Shown piece by piece: positions 51,528 through 60,059 of a stretch of DNA of 60,059 nt. How positions within the stretch are numbered: the stretch's first letter is position 1; each line of letters opens with the position of its first letter. The stretch comes from Bacteroidota bacterium (GTDB taxonomy: Bacteria; Bacteroidota; Bacteroidia; Bacteroidales; F082). The position numbers and the translations under genes are program-made. The DNA lies in assembly GCA_018816765.1 (NCBI GenBank), contig JAHIUX010000021.1, positions 1 through 60,059 of the forward strand, in the 5' to 3' direction. A model generated the notes under the pieces. The model saw only the letters and a program-made list of their open reading frames with translations, was not told where the DNA came from and did no database searches.

Positions 51528-52271
51528 ATGAAACGCGGATTGCTGCTGTGTGTTTTTATTTTAAGCCATGTATTTGTGATACAAATCGGTGCGGGCAAAA
51601 TTTCCGAAACAGGTAATATCATTGATAATCAGTCGCTTCATTCTCGTTTTGTCAGCCTGAGCTTTAAGGCCTATGATGTTAGCAGCATTTCTGCATCGCT
51701 GATTGAGGTGCATTTTAGCCGTCCCGATCAGGATGTGTTCACTTCTTCGGCAGCTATTCTTGCCGAAGGAAAGCTTACAAAAGGCCGGCTGATCAGTTTC
51801 TTATGGGACCACCATCCGGGACTCGATGTATCCTATGTTGAACGCCTGGTGGATCTGTATATCCGCCTTTCAAATCGGGCAGGGGTGAACCATGATATTG
51901 CCTTTGTTCAAATGTGCCATGAAACAGGTTTTCTGAAGTTCAGAGGCGATGTTAAGCCTGATCAGAATAATTTCTGTGGTCTGGGAGCTGTCGGTAACCA
52001 CAACCCCGGACAAAGTTTCCCCAGTGTGGAGGCAGGTGTGTTAGCCCACATCTCTCACCTCAAGGCTTATGCCTCTACTGAACCAATCGATGCCGGTGTT
52101 GAAAGCCGCGCGAGGTTCATTGTCAGGGGTTCGGCTACTACCTTTCATGACCTGACCGGAAAATGGGCAACCGACCCGCATTATGGTGATAAAATTGCTT
52201 ATTTGCTCAACCTTGCCTGTTCAGGTTCATTTGTTGCGAAGCAAAAATCAACAAACAGATTTTCGGGCTAG
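51528..52271 (+). CDS. Secreted glucosaminidase-domain protein
   Basis: A 247-residue protein with a signal peptide (MKRGLLLCVFILSHVFVIQ) and a glucosaminidase (GH73-like) domain from about residue 105: VERLVDLYIRLSNRAGVNHD, then CHETGFLKF, NNFCGLGAVGNH and SVEAGVLAHISHLKAYA. Such domains cut the GlcNAc-MurNAc bond of peptidoglycan. The start at 51528 gives a clean signal peptide; an upstream TTG at 51477 does not. It ends 24 bp before folK. Confidence 0.85.
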   Translation: MKRGLLLCVFILSHVFVIQIGAGKISETGNIIDNQSLHSRFVSLSFKAYDVSSISASLIEVHFSRPDQDVFTSSAAILAEGKLTKGRLISFLWDHHPGLDVSYVERLVDLYIRLSNRAGVNHDIAFVQMCHETGFLKFRGDVKPDQNNFCGLGAVGNHNPGQSFPSVEAGVLAHISHLKAYASTEPIDAGVESRARFIVRGSATTFHDLTGKWATDPHYGDKIAYLLNLACSGSFVAKQKSTNRFSG

Positions 52272-52295
52272 GACTGCGATACTGTACAATTTACC

Positions 52296-52793
52296 ATGAC
52301 AAATCAAGCCTGGCTCTTACTTGGATCAAATATGGGCGACAAGGCTCAAATGCTTCGAAATGCCCGCTCGGGTCTGGTCTCGATCGGGTGCAAGATCACT
52401 GCATCTTCAGCAGTTTACCGTTCAGCACCATGGGGTTTTGATGCCAGCGAATGGTTCTTCAATCAGGCACTTCTGGTCGAGACTGAAAGCGATGCGCTTA
52501 CATTGCTGCATAGCATACTGCTTATCGAGCAAGGGCTCGGACGCTTAAGAGATGGTGCGGGCTATGCCTCCCGCAGCATTGATATCGACATGCTGTATTA
52601 TAATGATTCCGTGATTGAAAGTCCAGCGCTTACCTTGCCTCATCCACGGATGCAGCTGCGTAAGTTTGTGCTGATGCCATTGGCTGAGATATCCCCCGAC
52701 AAGGTGCACCCGGTTTTAGGCCTGACGAGCTGGCAAATGCTGATGCAATTGGCAGATACAACAGAAGTATTTAAAACAGACCTTGATTTATAG
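52296..52793 (+). CDS. folK: 2-amino-4-hydroxy-6-hydroxymethyldihydropteridine pyrophosphokinase
   Basis: A 165-residue HPPK that transfers pyrophosphate from ATP to 6-hydroxymethyldihydropterin in folate synthesis. Family motifs: LLLGSNMGDKAQML, SAVYRSAPWGFDASEWFFNQ, the metal-binding ASRSIDIDMLYYND and LPHPRMQLRKFVLMPLAEI. Length is standard. The gene is followed closely by a deoxynucleoside kinase gene. Confidence 0.95.
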   Translation: MTNQAWLLLGSNMGDKAQMLRNARSGLVSIGCKITASSAVYRSAPWGFDASEWFFNQALLVETESDALTLLHSILLIEQGLGRLRDGAGYASRSIDIDMLYYNDSVIESPALTLPHPRMQLRKFVLMPLAEISPDKVHPVLGLTSWQMLMQLADTTEVFKTDLDL

Positions 52794-52813
52794 GTGGTAA
52801 AAACGAATCCTCC

Positions 52814-52821
52814 TATCTTTG
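52814..52821 (+). promoter_or_regulatory. -7 promoter element of the second deoxynucleoside kinase gene
   Basis: TATCTTTG fits TAnnTTTG. The ATG follows 5 bases after it, so a start about 4-7 bases after the box would give a leaderless message. Confidence 0.5.
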
Positions 52822-52825
52822 CACA

Positions 52826-53458
52826 ATGCAGTATAATTTCATCGCAATTGAAGGAACCATCGGCGCCGGCAAGACATCCTTGGCGCAAATGATTGCAAAA
52901 CAGTACAATGCAAAGCTGATTCTGGAGCAATTTGAAGACAATGCCTTTTTGCCTAAATTTTATGAAGACCAGGAGAAATATGCATTTCCGCTCGAAATGT
53001 CGTTCATGGCCTCACGGTTTCAGCAATTAAAGGACCAGCTAAGCACCCAGGACCTGTTCAGGTCGTTTACGATCTCTGATTATTATATCATCAAATCGTT
53101 GATTTTTGCCCGCAAGACACTGCCGAACGATGAACTTGCTTTGTTTACACGCTTTTTCAATTTCATTAATGTCACCTTACCCAGGCCCGACCTGCTTGTT
53201 TATCTGTATTTGGATATTGAGCGGCTGCAGGATAACATACGAAAGCGGGGGAGAACCTACGAACAGCAGATTAAAGATGAGTACCTGAGTAAGATTCAGG
53301 AGGGATATTTTGACTTCATGAAACAACAGTTGGATATGCGCATCCTGATTCTTGATACAAATCAGATCGATTTTGTACATCATCCGGGCGATTACAGCAA
53401 GGTGATGTCAGTCATCGAGCAGGAATACCCGATCGGTATTCACCGCATCACTTTCTGA
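52826..53458 (+). CDS. Deoxynucleoside kinase, second copy
   Basis: A 210-residue P-loop kinase of the dNK family. The P-loop is EGTIGAGKTSLAQMIA and the LID region RKRGRTYEQQIKDEYLSKIQ. It differs clearly from the copy at 13703 (EGTIGAGKTS versus AGNIGSGKTT). Two such genes side by side in one genome often split purine and pyrimidine deoxynucleoside salvage, as in Lactobacillus dGK/dAK pairs. The -7 box is only 5 bp from the ATG, so the message may be leaderless. It lies 32 bp after folK. Confidence 0.9.
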   Translation: MQYNFIAIEGTIGAGKTSLAQMIAKQYNAKLILEQFEDNAFLPKFYEDQEKYAFPLEMSFMASRFQQLKDQLSTQDLFRSFTISDYYIIKSLIFARKTLPNDELALFTRFFNFINVTLPRPDLLVYLYLDIERLQDNIRKRGRTYEQQIKDEYLSKIQEGYFDFMKQQLDMRILILDTNQIDFVHHPGDYSKVMSVIEQEYPIGIHRITF

Positions 53459-53512
53459 CGGTCCAGGCATTATCATTTTATGGCAAGACACAGGCCATTA
53501 TACCTTGGGTAA

Positions 53513-53552
53513 AAAAAAGTCCGGTCTCGCAAGCGAAACCGGACTTTTTTCC
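53513..53552. terminator. Terminator between the kinase and the barrel/OmpA/TPR gene
   Basis: 18-bp arms with one mismatch (53513-53530 and 53533-53550) around AA, flanked by A and T runs. The apex CTCGCAAGCGAA is close to that of the terminator at 5563-5575. Confidence 0.9.
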
Positions 53553-53565
53553 TTAATCAAACAGA

Positions 53566-56052
53566 TTACTTAACGATATTCTGGAAATCAGGTTCGTTGA
53601 AGTATTTCATAAATTCGCGATCCCACCTGGCCTGATTCTTAAAGTTTTCATCTTTCTGAATTGCCTTCATCAGGTTTTCGTAGATCATGGCTTTGTCGTC
53701 AGTACGGGCACCGATAACTGCTTTCAGGTAATGTGCATCAGCTTCGAGGATAGCGCAATCGAGGGTCGATTTTGCTCCGCTGTAATCCTTGTTCAGCAAT
53801 TGAGCCAGACCGAGGTTGTAGTCACATTTCTTTCCACGCATGAGGTTCACTGCCTGGCTGTAATTTCCTTTATAGATATTCACAATACCCATATTGTAGT
53901 TTACATCGCCACCAAGCTGCTGAGCCCTTGCAAAATGTTTTTCTGCTTTAGCGTAATCCTTGTTGTATGCAGCAACAACACCAAGGTTATTGCATACTTC
54001 ATATGAATTTTCATTCAGGGCGTGGGCTTTTTCGAGCAACGATTTGGCTTCAGCATAATTGCCGAGTTTCATTTCAACGGTACCGGCATTGGCAAACGCA
54101 CGCCATGAGTCAGGATACAGGCGCATTGCCGAAGCATAAATCATTTTCTGTGTCTTGAGGTCATTTGTCAGGGTTGCTGCATAAAGCAATTCCTTGATGC
54201 AGAGGTCCTCAGGTTTGGTAGTCGATAAGGTGGCAATTTCCTCGTCGGTTCTCTTTGGTTCAAAGGTATTCACAGTGAGGATAGAACGACGGAGCGGAGG
54301 CAGAATAAGCTGTTCTATTTCAGGATAGATGAGGATCATATTTCTGATTTCCTGTTCGCGTTGTGCAACGTCAGCCGAACGAACAACGTTAAGGATGGCG
54401 TTTTTGTCTTTGATGCTTGATGCTTCAACAGCATTCATGAAACCGTTCCAGTCTGGACCGTTTCCTGAAAGTACAAAGTTGATTTCTTCGGCTTTCTTGT
54501 AAGCAACCTTTGAATCTTTTCCTTTGGCAAGTCCTGCAAAAACCTTGGTCATCATCTTTTGAGCTGTCTTTGAGCGGTTTCCGGAAAGACCCTGGTTGAA
54601 TGTTTCTTCACCTTCAGGAGAAGCCCAGCCAGCGATGGTAACATCCTTAATCACCCAGCCTTTTTCAACATCGGTGGTGATGTTTTTGAGCTTGGTTTTA
54701 TTTTCTTCGTTCTTGTTCAGAGGCAGATTCACGTTTAGATCTGACATATTCACCTGGAAGTAGAGGTTTGCCGTCTGGGTGAAGATGGTTACTTTTTCAT
54801 ACTGATGTTCAGCAACTGCTGTTCCTGTATGGGTGTCTTTGATGCGTTTTGAAGTATAGATCACACCATCAGCGAGTTTGCGCTGGTCGCCGGTATAGAA
54901 TTTATCAGATGCTTTAATGGCAGCTGCATCAGGATACATGGTTCCTTTATAGGCATAAATCACAGGCTCAACAACAAGTTCCGAAACATTCATGTTAGGA
55001 TTGTAAGGAACCTTGTCGGTGTAGGTGAATGATCCGCCATTGGCCCAGCTGATGAGGGTGCCGTCGCCGGTAACTGATTCGCCTTTGAAGGTAATCGGTT
55101 TCAAGGCGGTCGACCCACCTTCATACACGATAACCGGGGTGAAATTCATGACAGCTTTCTTGTCGAAGTATTTTGGAGGGAATGTTCCTTTGATGGTTAC
55201 TTCAACAGAGTCGCCTTTTTCTTCGAGTACTTCGGGAATCACCTGTAAGGTAACTAGGCCAAAGTCCTTGCCCATATTTTTAATGTTCGAGTTTACAAAT
55301 TTGTAACGCGCACCAACATTAAAGATGGCATACATATCGCCTTTAACGGGTTTGTTACCTTTGAAAATTCCGTTTGCCTGGCCGTCAAGAACGTCACTAT
55401 CAACAAAGCTAAATGTGTAGTCACCATAGATGTCCCATTTGTCGTTTACCCTGAAATTAAGGTCCGCACCAATAGGTATTGTAAGGGCTACTTTTCTTTT
55501 AGCAATGCCGTTGCCATTGTTCGAACCTGTAACATCCTTGTAACCGTATTGAGCAATTAAGGCTTTGGTTGTATAATCAATAGTCCTGACTTTCCATTGA
55601 ATCTGACCAACACCAATATGTGGGGCAAAGGTGAACAATGCATCTGGATTATACCCGAAAACAAGGTTCCATACATTGAAAGTCATGTTTAAAGTGCCTT
55701 CAAAATAGTCATTATAGTCAATCTCGGCATTGAGGCCATCTTTGCGTCCGCCAAGATATCCACGGCCCAGTTTGCCATTCAGGCCAATTATGCTGCCAAA
55801 CTGATATCCGCCACCAATACGCCCATTGATTTTTGTGTAAGAAAAGTCGGGAGAAAAGCCATATTGGGCAAGGTCGCCATGATGCCAGGCAGCACCAATG
55901 TCGCCAGTAAGATACCAATAAGGTGAGAATGAGGCCGTGGCTTTTGGTTCCTCTTTCTTCTGCTCATCGGCGGACTGACCGTAGAAAGTCAGTGGGAAGA
56001 TTGCCAGAAAGGCAACCAACAACAATCCGGAGAGTGAATAGTGATTTTTCAT
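53566..56052 (-). CDS. Outer-membrane barrel, OmpA-like and TPR protein
   Basis: An 828-residue secreted protein with three parts. After the signal peptide (FPLTFYGQ) comes a beta-barrel-like region (~35-255: YWYLTGDIGAAWHHGDLAQY, GGGYQFGSIIGLNGKLGRGY, AIFNVGARYKF). A middle region of ~200 residues precedes an OmpA-type peptidoglycan-binding domain (DVTIAGWASPEGEETFNQ, LSGNRSKTAQKMM). The C-terminus (~650-780) has TPR repeats (AFANAGTVEMKLGNYAEAKS, CNNLGVVAAYNKDYAKAEKH). Unlike OmpA itself, it has an unusual TPR tail. It probably tethers the outer membrane to the wall and recruits partners. A complete promoter lies upstream at 56166-56195. Confidence 0.8.
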   Translation of the reverse strand: MKNHYSLSGLLLVAFLAIFPLTFYGQSADEQKKEEPKATASFSPYWYLTGDIGAAWHHGDLAQYGFSPDFSYTKINGRIGGGYQFGSIIGLNGKLGRGYLGGRKDGLNAEIDYNDYFEGTLNMTFNVWNLVFGYNPDALFTFAPHIGVGQIQWKVRTIDYTTKALIAQYGYKDVTGSNNGNGIAKRKVALTIPIGADLNFRVNDKWDIYGDYTFSFVDSDVLDGQANGIFKGNKPVKGDMYAIFNVGARYKFVNSNIKNMGKDFGLVTLQVIPEVLEEKGDSVEVTIKGTFPPKYFDKKAVMNFTPVIVYEGGSTALKPITFKGESVTGDGTLISWANGGSFTYTDKVPYNPNMNVSELVVEPVIYAYKGTMYPDAAAIKASDKFYTGDQRKLADGVIYTSKRIKDTHTGTAVAEHQYEKVTIFTQTANLYFQVNMSDLNVNLPLNKNEENKTKLKNITTDVEKGWVIKDVTIAGWASPEGEETFNQGLSGNRSKTAQKMMTKVFAGLAKGKDSKVAYKKAEEINFVLSGNGPDWNGFMNAVEASSIKDKNAILNVVRSADVAQREQEIRNMILIYPEIEQLILPPLRRSILTVNTFEPKRTDEEIATLSTTKPEDLCIKELLYAATLTNDLKTQKMIYASAMRLYPDSWRAFANAGTVEMKLGNYAEAKSLLEKAHALNENSYEVCNNLGVVAAYNKDYAKAEKHFARAQQLGGDVNYNMGIVNIYKGNYSQAVNLMRGKKCDYNLGLAQLLNKDYSGAKSTLDCAILEADAHYLKAVIGARTDDKAMIYENLMKAIQKDENFKNQARWDREFMKYFNEPDFQNIVK

Positions 56053-56165
56053 AATAATGTTAGATTGGTTAAGGATACAGTTTAATTAAGGTTAAATTTT
56101 GTTTCTATTTAAGAAATGGAATAGCATCAAATACTATTCCAAAAAGTTTTTGATTATAGTTGTTG

Positions 56166-56195
56166 CAAAAATAAGCAAAAAAGATCGTTTTCCAA
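56166..56195 (-). promoter_or_regulatory. Promoter of the barrel/OmpA/TPR gene
   Basis: On the minus strand TTG, exactly 19 bp and TATTTTTG. The leader of ~105 bases contains a perfect 7-bp hairpin (GGAATAG / CTATTCC, 56118-56140). Confidence 0.65.
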
Positions 56196-56266
56196 CATCC
56201 TGTGCAAGATTATTTGAACATTACAATGTTATTAAACGGCTGTAATTATATGAGGTTACATGGTCT

Positions 56267-56785
56267 TTACTTCTGATTAACAGTATGCCAAATCGCGATC
56301 CCCGCACAAACGGCAATATTGAGTGAATGCTTGGTACCTGACTGTGGTATCTCAACGGCTACATCACACATTTTAAGTATTTCATTATCAATACCATCAA
56401 CTTCATTTCCAAAGATCAATGCCAATGGGAAATTTGGTTTAAAATCCTCAAGGCTAACGGACTGATTGGTTTGCTCAATGGCTGCAATGTGGTAATTATT
56501 TTTTTTCAGCTGTAGCATAGCCTCCGATGTTTTTTCGAAATATCGCCATGCAACAGTGTCGGTAGCACCCAGTGCTGTTTTATGAATTTCACGGTGAGGT
56601 GGTTTTGGCGTAATCCCGCACAAGTATATAGCCTCAACAAGGAAAGCATCCGCCGAGCGGAAAACAGCACCCACATTGCTGAACGAACGGATATTGTCCA
56701 AAACGACAATCAACGGTTTTTTTTCGGCCTGTTTAAATGCCTCAACACTTAACCGGCCCAGCTCATCCATCGTAAGTTTTCGCAT
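56267..56785 (-). CDS. SpoU/TrmH-family RNA methyltransferase
   Basis: A 172-residue SPOUT-fold 2'-O-methyltransferase. The three knot motifs are visible: LDNIRSFSNVGAVFRSADAF (motif 1, with the catalytic Arg), ALIFGNEVDGIDNEIL (motif 2) and IPQSGTKHSLNIAVCAGIAI (motif 3). There is no N-terminal substrate-binding domain, so it is the short form; tRNA Gm18 or Um34-type targets are possible but not decidable. It is divergent from mutS. Confidence 0.92.
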   Translation of the reverse strand: MRKLTMDELGRLSVEAFKQAEKKPLIVVLDNIRSFSNVGAVFRSADAFLVEAIYLCGITPKPPHREIHKTALGATDTVAWRYFEKTSEAMLQLKKNNYHIAAIEQTNQSVSLEDFKPNFPLALIFGNEVDGIDNEILKMCDVAVEIPQSGTKHSLNIAVCAGIAIWHTVNQK

Positions 56786-56853
56786 AGGCTAATTTTGTGC
56801 TAAATTACGATAATGAACATCATCACCGTGTTCCATCTCTGATGCATATTGTA

Positions 56854-56861
56854 TATTTTTG
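56854..56861 (+). promoter_or_regulatory. -7 promoter element of mutS
   Basis: TATTTTTG fits TAnnTTTG. An in-frame TTG at 56859 lies inside it, so the ATG at 56886 is preferred as start of mutS. Confidence 0.5.
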
Positions 56862-56885
56862 TTGCACAAATTCCCTGACAACGCG

Positions 56886-59501
56886 ATGAAAAAAGAAGAA
56901 CAGCTTGTAGAAACACCGTTGATGAAGCAGTATAACCAGATTAAAATCCGGTATCCGGATGCGTTACTCCTGTTTCGGATAGGCGATTTCTACGAAACCT
57001 TTGGCGAAGACGCGATTAAAACATCAGAGGTACTTGGTATCGTGCTCACCCGAAGGGCAAATGGAGCCGCTTCGTATGTTGAATTGGCCGGATTCCCGCA
57101 TCATTCGCTGGATACCTATTTGCCAAAGCTTGTCAGGGCAGGCTACAAAGTAGCCATTTGTGACCAGCTTGAAGATCCTAAACTGACAAAGAAAATTGTA
57201 AAACGTGGTGTGACTGAACTGGTTACTCCGGGGGTTTCGTATAACGACAATGTGCTTGAGCAGAAACAAAATAATTTTCTGGCTGCCGTTCATCTGGCCG
57301 AAGGCCTGATGGGCATTGCTTTTCTTGATATTTCAACCGGCGAGTTTTTTACTGCACAAGGCAGCCAGGAGTACATTGATAAACTCCTGCAGGGCTTTGG
57401 CCCCACAGAGGTAGTTGTGCAGCGTAACCGACGCAAACAGTTTACCGAAATGTTTGGTGATCGCTATTATATTTCTGTTTTCGACGACTGGGTGTTTAGT
57501 ATTGAATTTGCCAATGATATTTTATTGCGCCATTTCAAAACTGCTTCACTCAAGGGTTTCGGTGTTGAGGAACTGCCCCGGGCAGTCGTTGCCGCGGGCG
57601 CTGCATTGCATTACCTGAGCGAAACGCATCACGACAATATTGAACATATTACCGCACTTTCGCGCATCGATGAAGGTAATTATGTATGGCTCGATAAGTT
57701 TACAATCCGAAACCTCGAACTGCTGGGTTCGCCTTATGCCGATGCAAAAACGTTGCTCGATGTGATCGATAAGACCGTTTCGCCCATGGGCAGCAGGCTG
57801 ATGCGCCGCTGGGTAACCCTGCCACTGAAACACCGCGTGGCGATTGAAGAAAGACACGATGTAGTCGATAAGCTTGTTGGCGACCCTGAAATGATCAGGA
57901 AATTGCAGGACAGCATCAGGCAGGCAGGTGACCTCGAACGCCTGATCTCAAAAGTTGCCCTGGGAAAAATCAACCCGAGGGAGTTGCAACAGGTAGCCAG
58001 GTCGCTGGTGCAGGTGGAAGAAACCAAATCATTGTGCGCCGGAAGCAAGCACAGCGGTTTAATCAGGCTGGCTGAGCAGCTGAATCCCTGCCTGATCATC
58101 CGTGAAAAAATTAAAAAGCAGCTTACCGACGATCCGCCGGCGGTGGTGGCAAAAGGGAATATCATCGGCCAGGGCGTGTCAGCCGAACTGGATGAGTTGC
58201 GTAACCTGGCAAAATCGGGTAAGAATTTCCTGATGGATATTCAAAAACGAGAAGTGGAAATCACCGGCATCAGCAGCCTTAAGGTGGGCTATACGAATGT
58301 GTTTGGTTACTACCTTGAAGTGACCAATGCGCATAAGAACAAGGTGCCGGCCGAATGGATCAGGAAACAGACGCTAACCGGTTCCGAACGTTACATCACC
58401 GAAGAACTAAAGGAATATGAGCAGAAGATTCTTGGTGCTGAAGAAAAAATCATGGATCTGGAACAGCGGCTTTACGATGACCTCGTTGTTGCAACACTCG
58501 ATTACGTGCAACCGATTCAGTCAAACGCCAGCCTGCTGGCCCGGATTGATTGCCTGACTTCCTTTGCAGCCGTGGCCATCCGCAACAGATACGTGCGGCC
58601 GCTGATTAATGATGGCTATGCGATTGACATCAGGGACGGGCGGCATCCCGTCATTGAGCAACAGCTCCCACATGGCGAAACCTATATTGCCAATGATGTT
58701 TACCTCGATAATGAACGTCAGCAGATTATTATCATTACCGGGCCCAATATGTCGGGCAAGTCAGCCCTGCTGCGCCAGACAGCTTTGATTGTGCTGATGG
58801 CGCAAATGGGAAGTTTTGTGCCGGCCTCATCGGCTGTCATTGGCTATGTGGATAAGGTTTTTACCCGTGTTGGCGCCAGCGACAACATTTCTTCAGGAGA
58901 ATCAACCTTTATGGTCGAAATGAATGAAACCGCCAGTATCCTCAACAATATATCAGGCCGGAGCCTGATATTGCTTGATGAAATCGGCAGAGGAACAAGC
59001 ACTTATGATGGTATCAGCATTGCCTGGGCCATCACTGAATACCTGCACGAGCACCCGGCCTACAGGGCAAAAGTGCTGTTTGCAACCCATTACCATGAAC
59101 TTAACGAAATGGCGGCTTCTTTTTCACGCATTCGCAATTACCATGTCACTGTCAAGGAGACTGGTAACAAGGTTGTGTTTATGCGAAAGCTTAAAAAAGG
59201 GGGCAGTGCGCACAGTTTTGGTATCCATGTGGCAACCATGGCCGGTATGCCGCGTAAGGTGATCGACAGGGCCAACAAGCTGCTGGCCATGCTTGAGCAA
59301 ACCCACTCGGATGAATCGTTCAAAAAAGCAGGAGGAGGGAAGGCAGAGGCAAAGGACGACATCCAGCTGAGTTTTATTCAGCTTGATGACCCGCTATTGT
59401 TGCAGATTAAAGACGATATTCTGAATACAAACATCGACACACTAACACCGGTTGAAGCCTTAATCAAACTGCATGAGATCCGCAAACTGCTTGGAAAGTA
59501 A
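56886..59501 (+). CDS. mutS: DNA mismatch repair protein MutS
   Basis: An 871-residue MutS that recognises base mismatches and small loops. The mismatch-binding Phe-x-Glu motif is Phe35-Tyr36-Glu37 ([10 protein letters not shown]). Connector, lever and clamp regions follow. The ATPase domain has Walker [19 protein letters not shown], Walker [21 protein letters not shown] and [12 protein letters not shown], and [14 protein letters not shown]. The C-terminus has the short helix-turn-helix dimerisation part ([15 protein letters not shown]). The chosen start matches family N-termini. mutL is not in the window. Confidence 0.96.
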   Translation: MKKEEQLVETPLMKQYNQIKIRYPDALLLFRIGDFYETFGEDAIKTSEVLGIVLTRRANGAASYVELAGFPHHSLDTYLPKLVRAGYKVAICDQLEDPKLTKKIVKRGVTELVTPGVSYNDNVLEQKQNNFLAAVHLAEGLMGIAFLDISTGEFFTAQGSQEYIDKLLQGFGPTEVVVQRNRRKQFTEMFGDRYYISVFDDWVFSIEFANDILLRHFKTASLKGFGVEELPRAVVAAGAALHYLSETHHDNIEHITALSRIDEGNYVWLDKFTIRNLELLGSPYADAKTLLDVIDKTVSPMGSRLMRRWVTLPLKHRVAIEERHDVVDKLVGDPEMIRKLQDSIRQAGDLERLISKVALGKINPRELQQVARSLVQVEETKSLCAGSKHSGLIRLAEQLNPCLIIREKIKKQLTDDPPAVVAKGNIIGQGVSAELDELRNLAKSGKNFLMDIQKREVEITGISSLKVGYTNVFGYYLEVTNAHKNKVPAEWIRKQTLTGSERYITEELKEYEQKILGAEEKIMDLEQRLYDDLVVATLDYVQPIQSNASLLARIDCLTSFAAVAIRNRYVRPLINDGYAIDIRDGRHPVIEQQLPHGETYIANDVYLDNERQQIIIITGPNMSGKSALLRQTALIVLMAQMGSFVPASSAVIGYVDKVFTRVGASDNISSGESTFMVEMNETASILNNISGRSLILLDEIGRGTSTYDGISIAWAITEYLHEHPAYRAKVLFATHYHELNEMAASFSRIRNYHVTVKETGNKVVFMRKLKKGGSAHSFGIHVATMAGMPRKVIDRANKLLAMLEQTHSDESFKKAGGGKAEAKDDIQLSFIQLDDPLLLQIKDDILNTNIDTLTPVEALIKLHEIRKLLGK

Positions 59502-59560
59502 ACCGTTGAACCCAACATTACAGAATTAAGTGTAGTGGATGATTTTTTTTTGACAAAAAA

Positions 59561-59593
59561 TTTGCAAGACTTCGGAAAAGTTATTTAAATTTG
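59561..59593 (+). promoter_or_regulatory. Promoter of the tRNA-Gly gene
   Basis: TTTG (59561-59564), 21 bp and TAAATTTG (59586-59593): a full Bacteroidota promoter, 17 bp before the mature tRNA 5' end. Confidence 0.65.
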
Positions 59594-59610
59594 CACCTCC
59601 AATTTGACAC

Positions 59611-59683
<73 letters not shown>

Positions 59684-59694
59684 CTCTGAGAATG

Positions 59695-59722
59695 ATCCCG
59701 ATACCTCATCGGGATTTTTTTT
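59695..59722 (+). terminator. Terminator after tRNA-Gly
   Basis: 8-bp arms ATCCCGAT/ATCGGGAT with a 5-base loop, followed directly by a run of eight T. It lies 12 bp after the tRNA. Confidence 0.85.
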
Positions 59723-59776
59723 ACAGTGCATAAGTTGCTCAGGCAACTTGATATGATGACACGAAAAGTGCTACCT

Positions 59777-59861
59777 GCCCGAGTGGTGGAATTGGTAGAC
59801 ACGAAGGACTTAAAATCCTTTGGCCATTGCGGTCGTGCCGGTTCGAGTCCGGCCTCGGGTA
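59777..59861 (+). tRNA. tRNA-Leu(TAA)
   Basis: An 85-base class II tRNA: acceptor GCCCGAG/CTCGGGT (G1-U72 wobble) with discriminator A, D arm GTGGTGGAATTGGTAGACAC, anticodon stem AAGGA/TCCTT around CTTAAAA (anticodon TAA), long variable arm (TGGCCATTGCGGTCGT region) and T arm GCCGGTTCGAGTCCGGC. CCA is not encoded. Confidence 0.94.
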
Positions 59862-59867
59862 CGTCTT

Positions 59868-59896
59868 AAAACCGCCTGGTACAGGCGGTTTTTTTA
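59868..59896 (+). terminator. Terminator after tRNA-Leu
   Basis: 10-bp arms AAAACCGCCT/AGGCGGTTTT around GGTAC with a following T run, seven bases after the tRNA. Confidence 0.85.
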
Positions 59897-59932
59897 TTGC
59901 TGTTGCCCACCTGAGCCCACAGGGGCGACGCA

Positions 59933-60059
59933 TTAAAAATTTAGGACTTTTAAAATATACTCTTGCGACCAACCAGCAAGAAGTCGCTTAGCCTTGAGGC
60001 CTATTTTGGAATCCTCTTTTTTAATCATATTAAGAGCTAACCTGTTGATTATAGAAAAG
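59933..60059 (-). mobile_element. C-terminus of a probable ISAs1-family transposase, cut by the window edge
   Basis: An open frame on the minus strand enters from the right edge and ends at TAA (59933-59935). Its 41 residues include RLALNMIKKEDSKIGLKAKR followed by LLAGWSQEYILKVLNF. This resembles the conserved end of ISAs1/H-repeat transposases (xxALNLLKxxxS...KGKRxxAGWDxxYLxxLL). The end of the element should lie between here and the tRNA-Leu terminator at ~59896. Only the tail is seen, so intactness and family need the rest of the gene. Confidence 0.6.

Overview
The window is chromosomal DNA of a member of the Bacteroidota, most likely an anaerobic or fermentative one. Four things point there: gliding and type IX secretion (T9SS) genes (gldA, gldB, a T9SS type A sorting domain); HU-CCDC81/SPOR and PorT-like outer-membrane proteins; promoters of the Bacteroidota type (-7 box TAnnTTTG, often with TTG or TTTG 19-21 bp upstream) in front of many genes; and pyruvate:ferredoxin oxidoreductase plus a tungsten-type aldehyde:ferredoxin oxidoreductase, which suggest ferredoxin-based anaerobic metabolism. 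No species can be named from the sequence alone.

Layout. 1-1600 is a strikingly AT-rich flank with one membrane-anchored AraC-type regulator, then a tyrosine recombinase (1600-2718) with a perfect 16-bp inverted repeat around a 6-bp spacer just beyond its 3' end, which looks like its crossover site. 2811-18204 is housekeeping, nearly all on the minus strand: comM, gldB, two outer-membrane barrels, NAD synthetase, an Nfu/Mrp iron-sulfur pair, an alkyltransferase-like protein, trmB, a HU/SPOR protein, kdsB, a deoxynucleoside kinase, a GH3 adenylase, an LptF/G permease and tgt. 18275-28807 holds a glycosyltransferase with an ECF sigma factor, urocanase, an e(P4)-type phosphatase, the large pyruvate oxidoreductase divergent from a dihydroorotate-dehydrogenase-like gene, a small membrane protein and a lone receiver protein.

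28874-43113 is a glycan region: GH92 alpha-mannosidase, GH20 beta-hexosaminidase, a Tat-exported glycosylasparaginase, a FucP-type sugar permease, a ROK sugar kinase and a GH2 beta-mannosidase. Together these could take the high-mannose core of an N-glycan down to free mannose, GlcNAc and aspartate, with no SusC/SusD pair in the window. This is the most coherent multi-gene system here.

43269-60059 holds gldA, metK behind a SAM-II-like riboswitch, a T9SS cargo protein beside the decayed tail of another, the aldehyde oxidoreductase with its four-cluster ferredoxin subunit, sppA, a glucosaminidase, folK, a second deoxynucleoside kinase, a barrel/OmpA/TPR envelope protein, a TrmH-type methyltransferase, mutS, tRNA-Gly and tRNA-Leu, and at the right edge the C-terminus of a probable ISAs1-type transposase. 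No rRNA or CRISPR array was seen.
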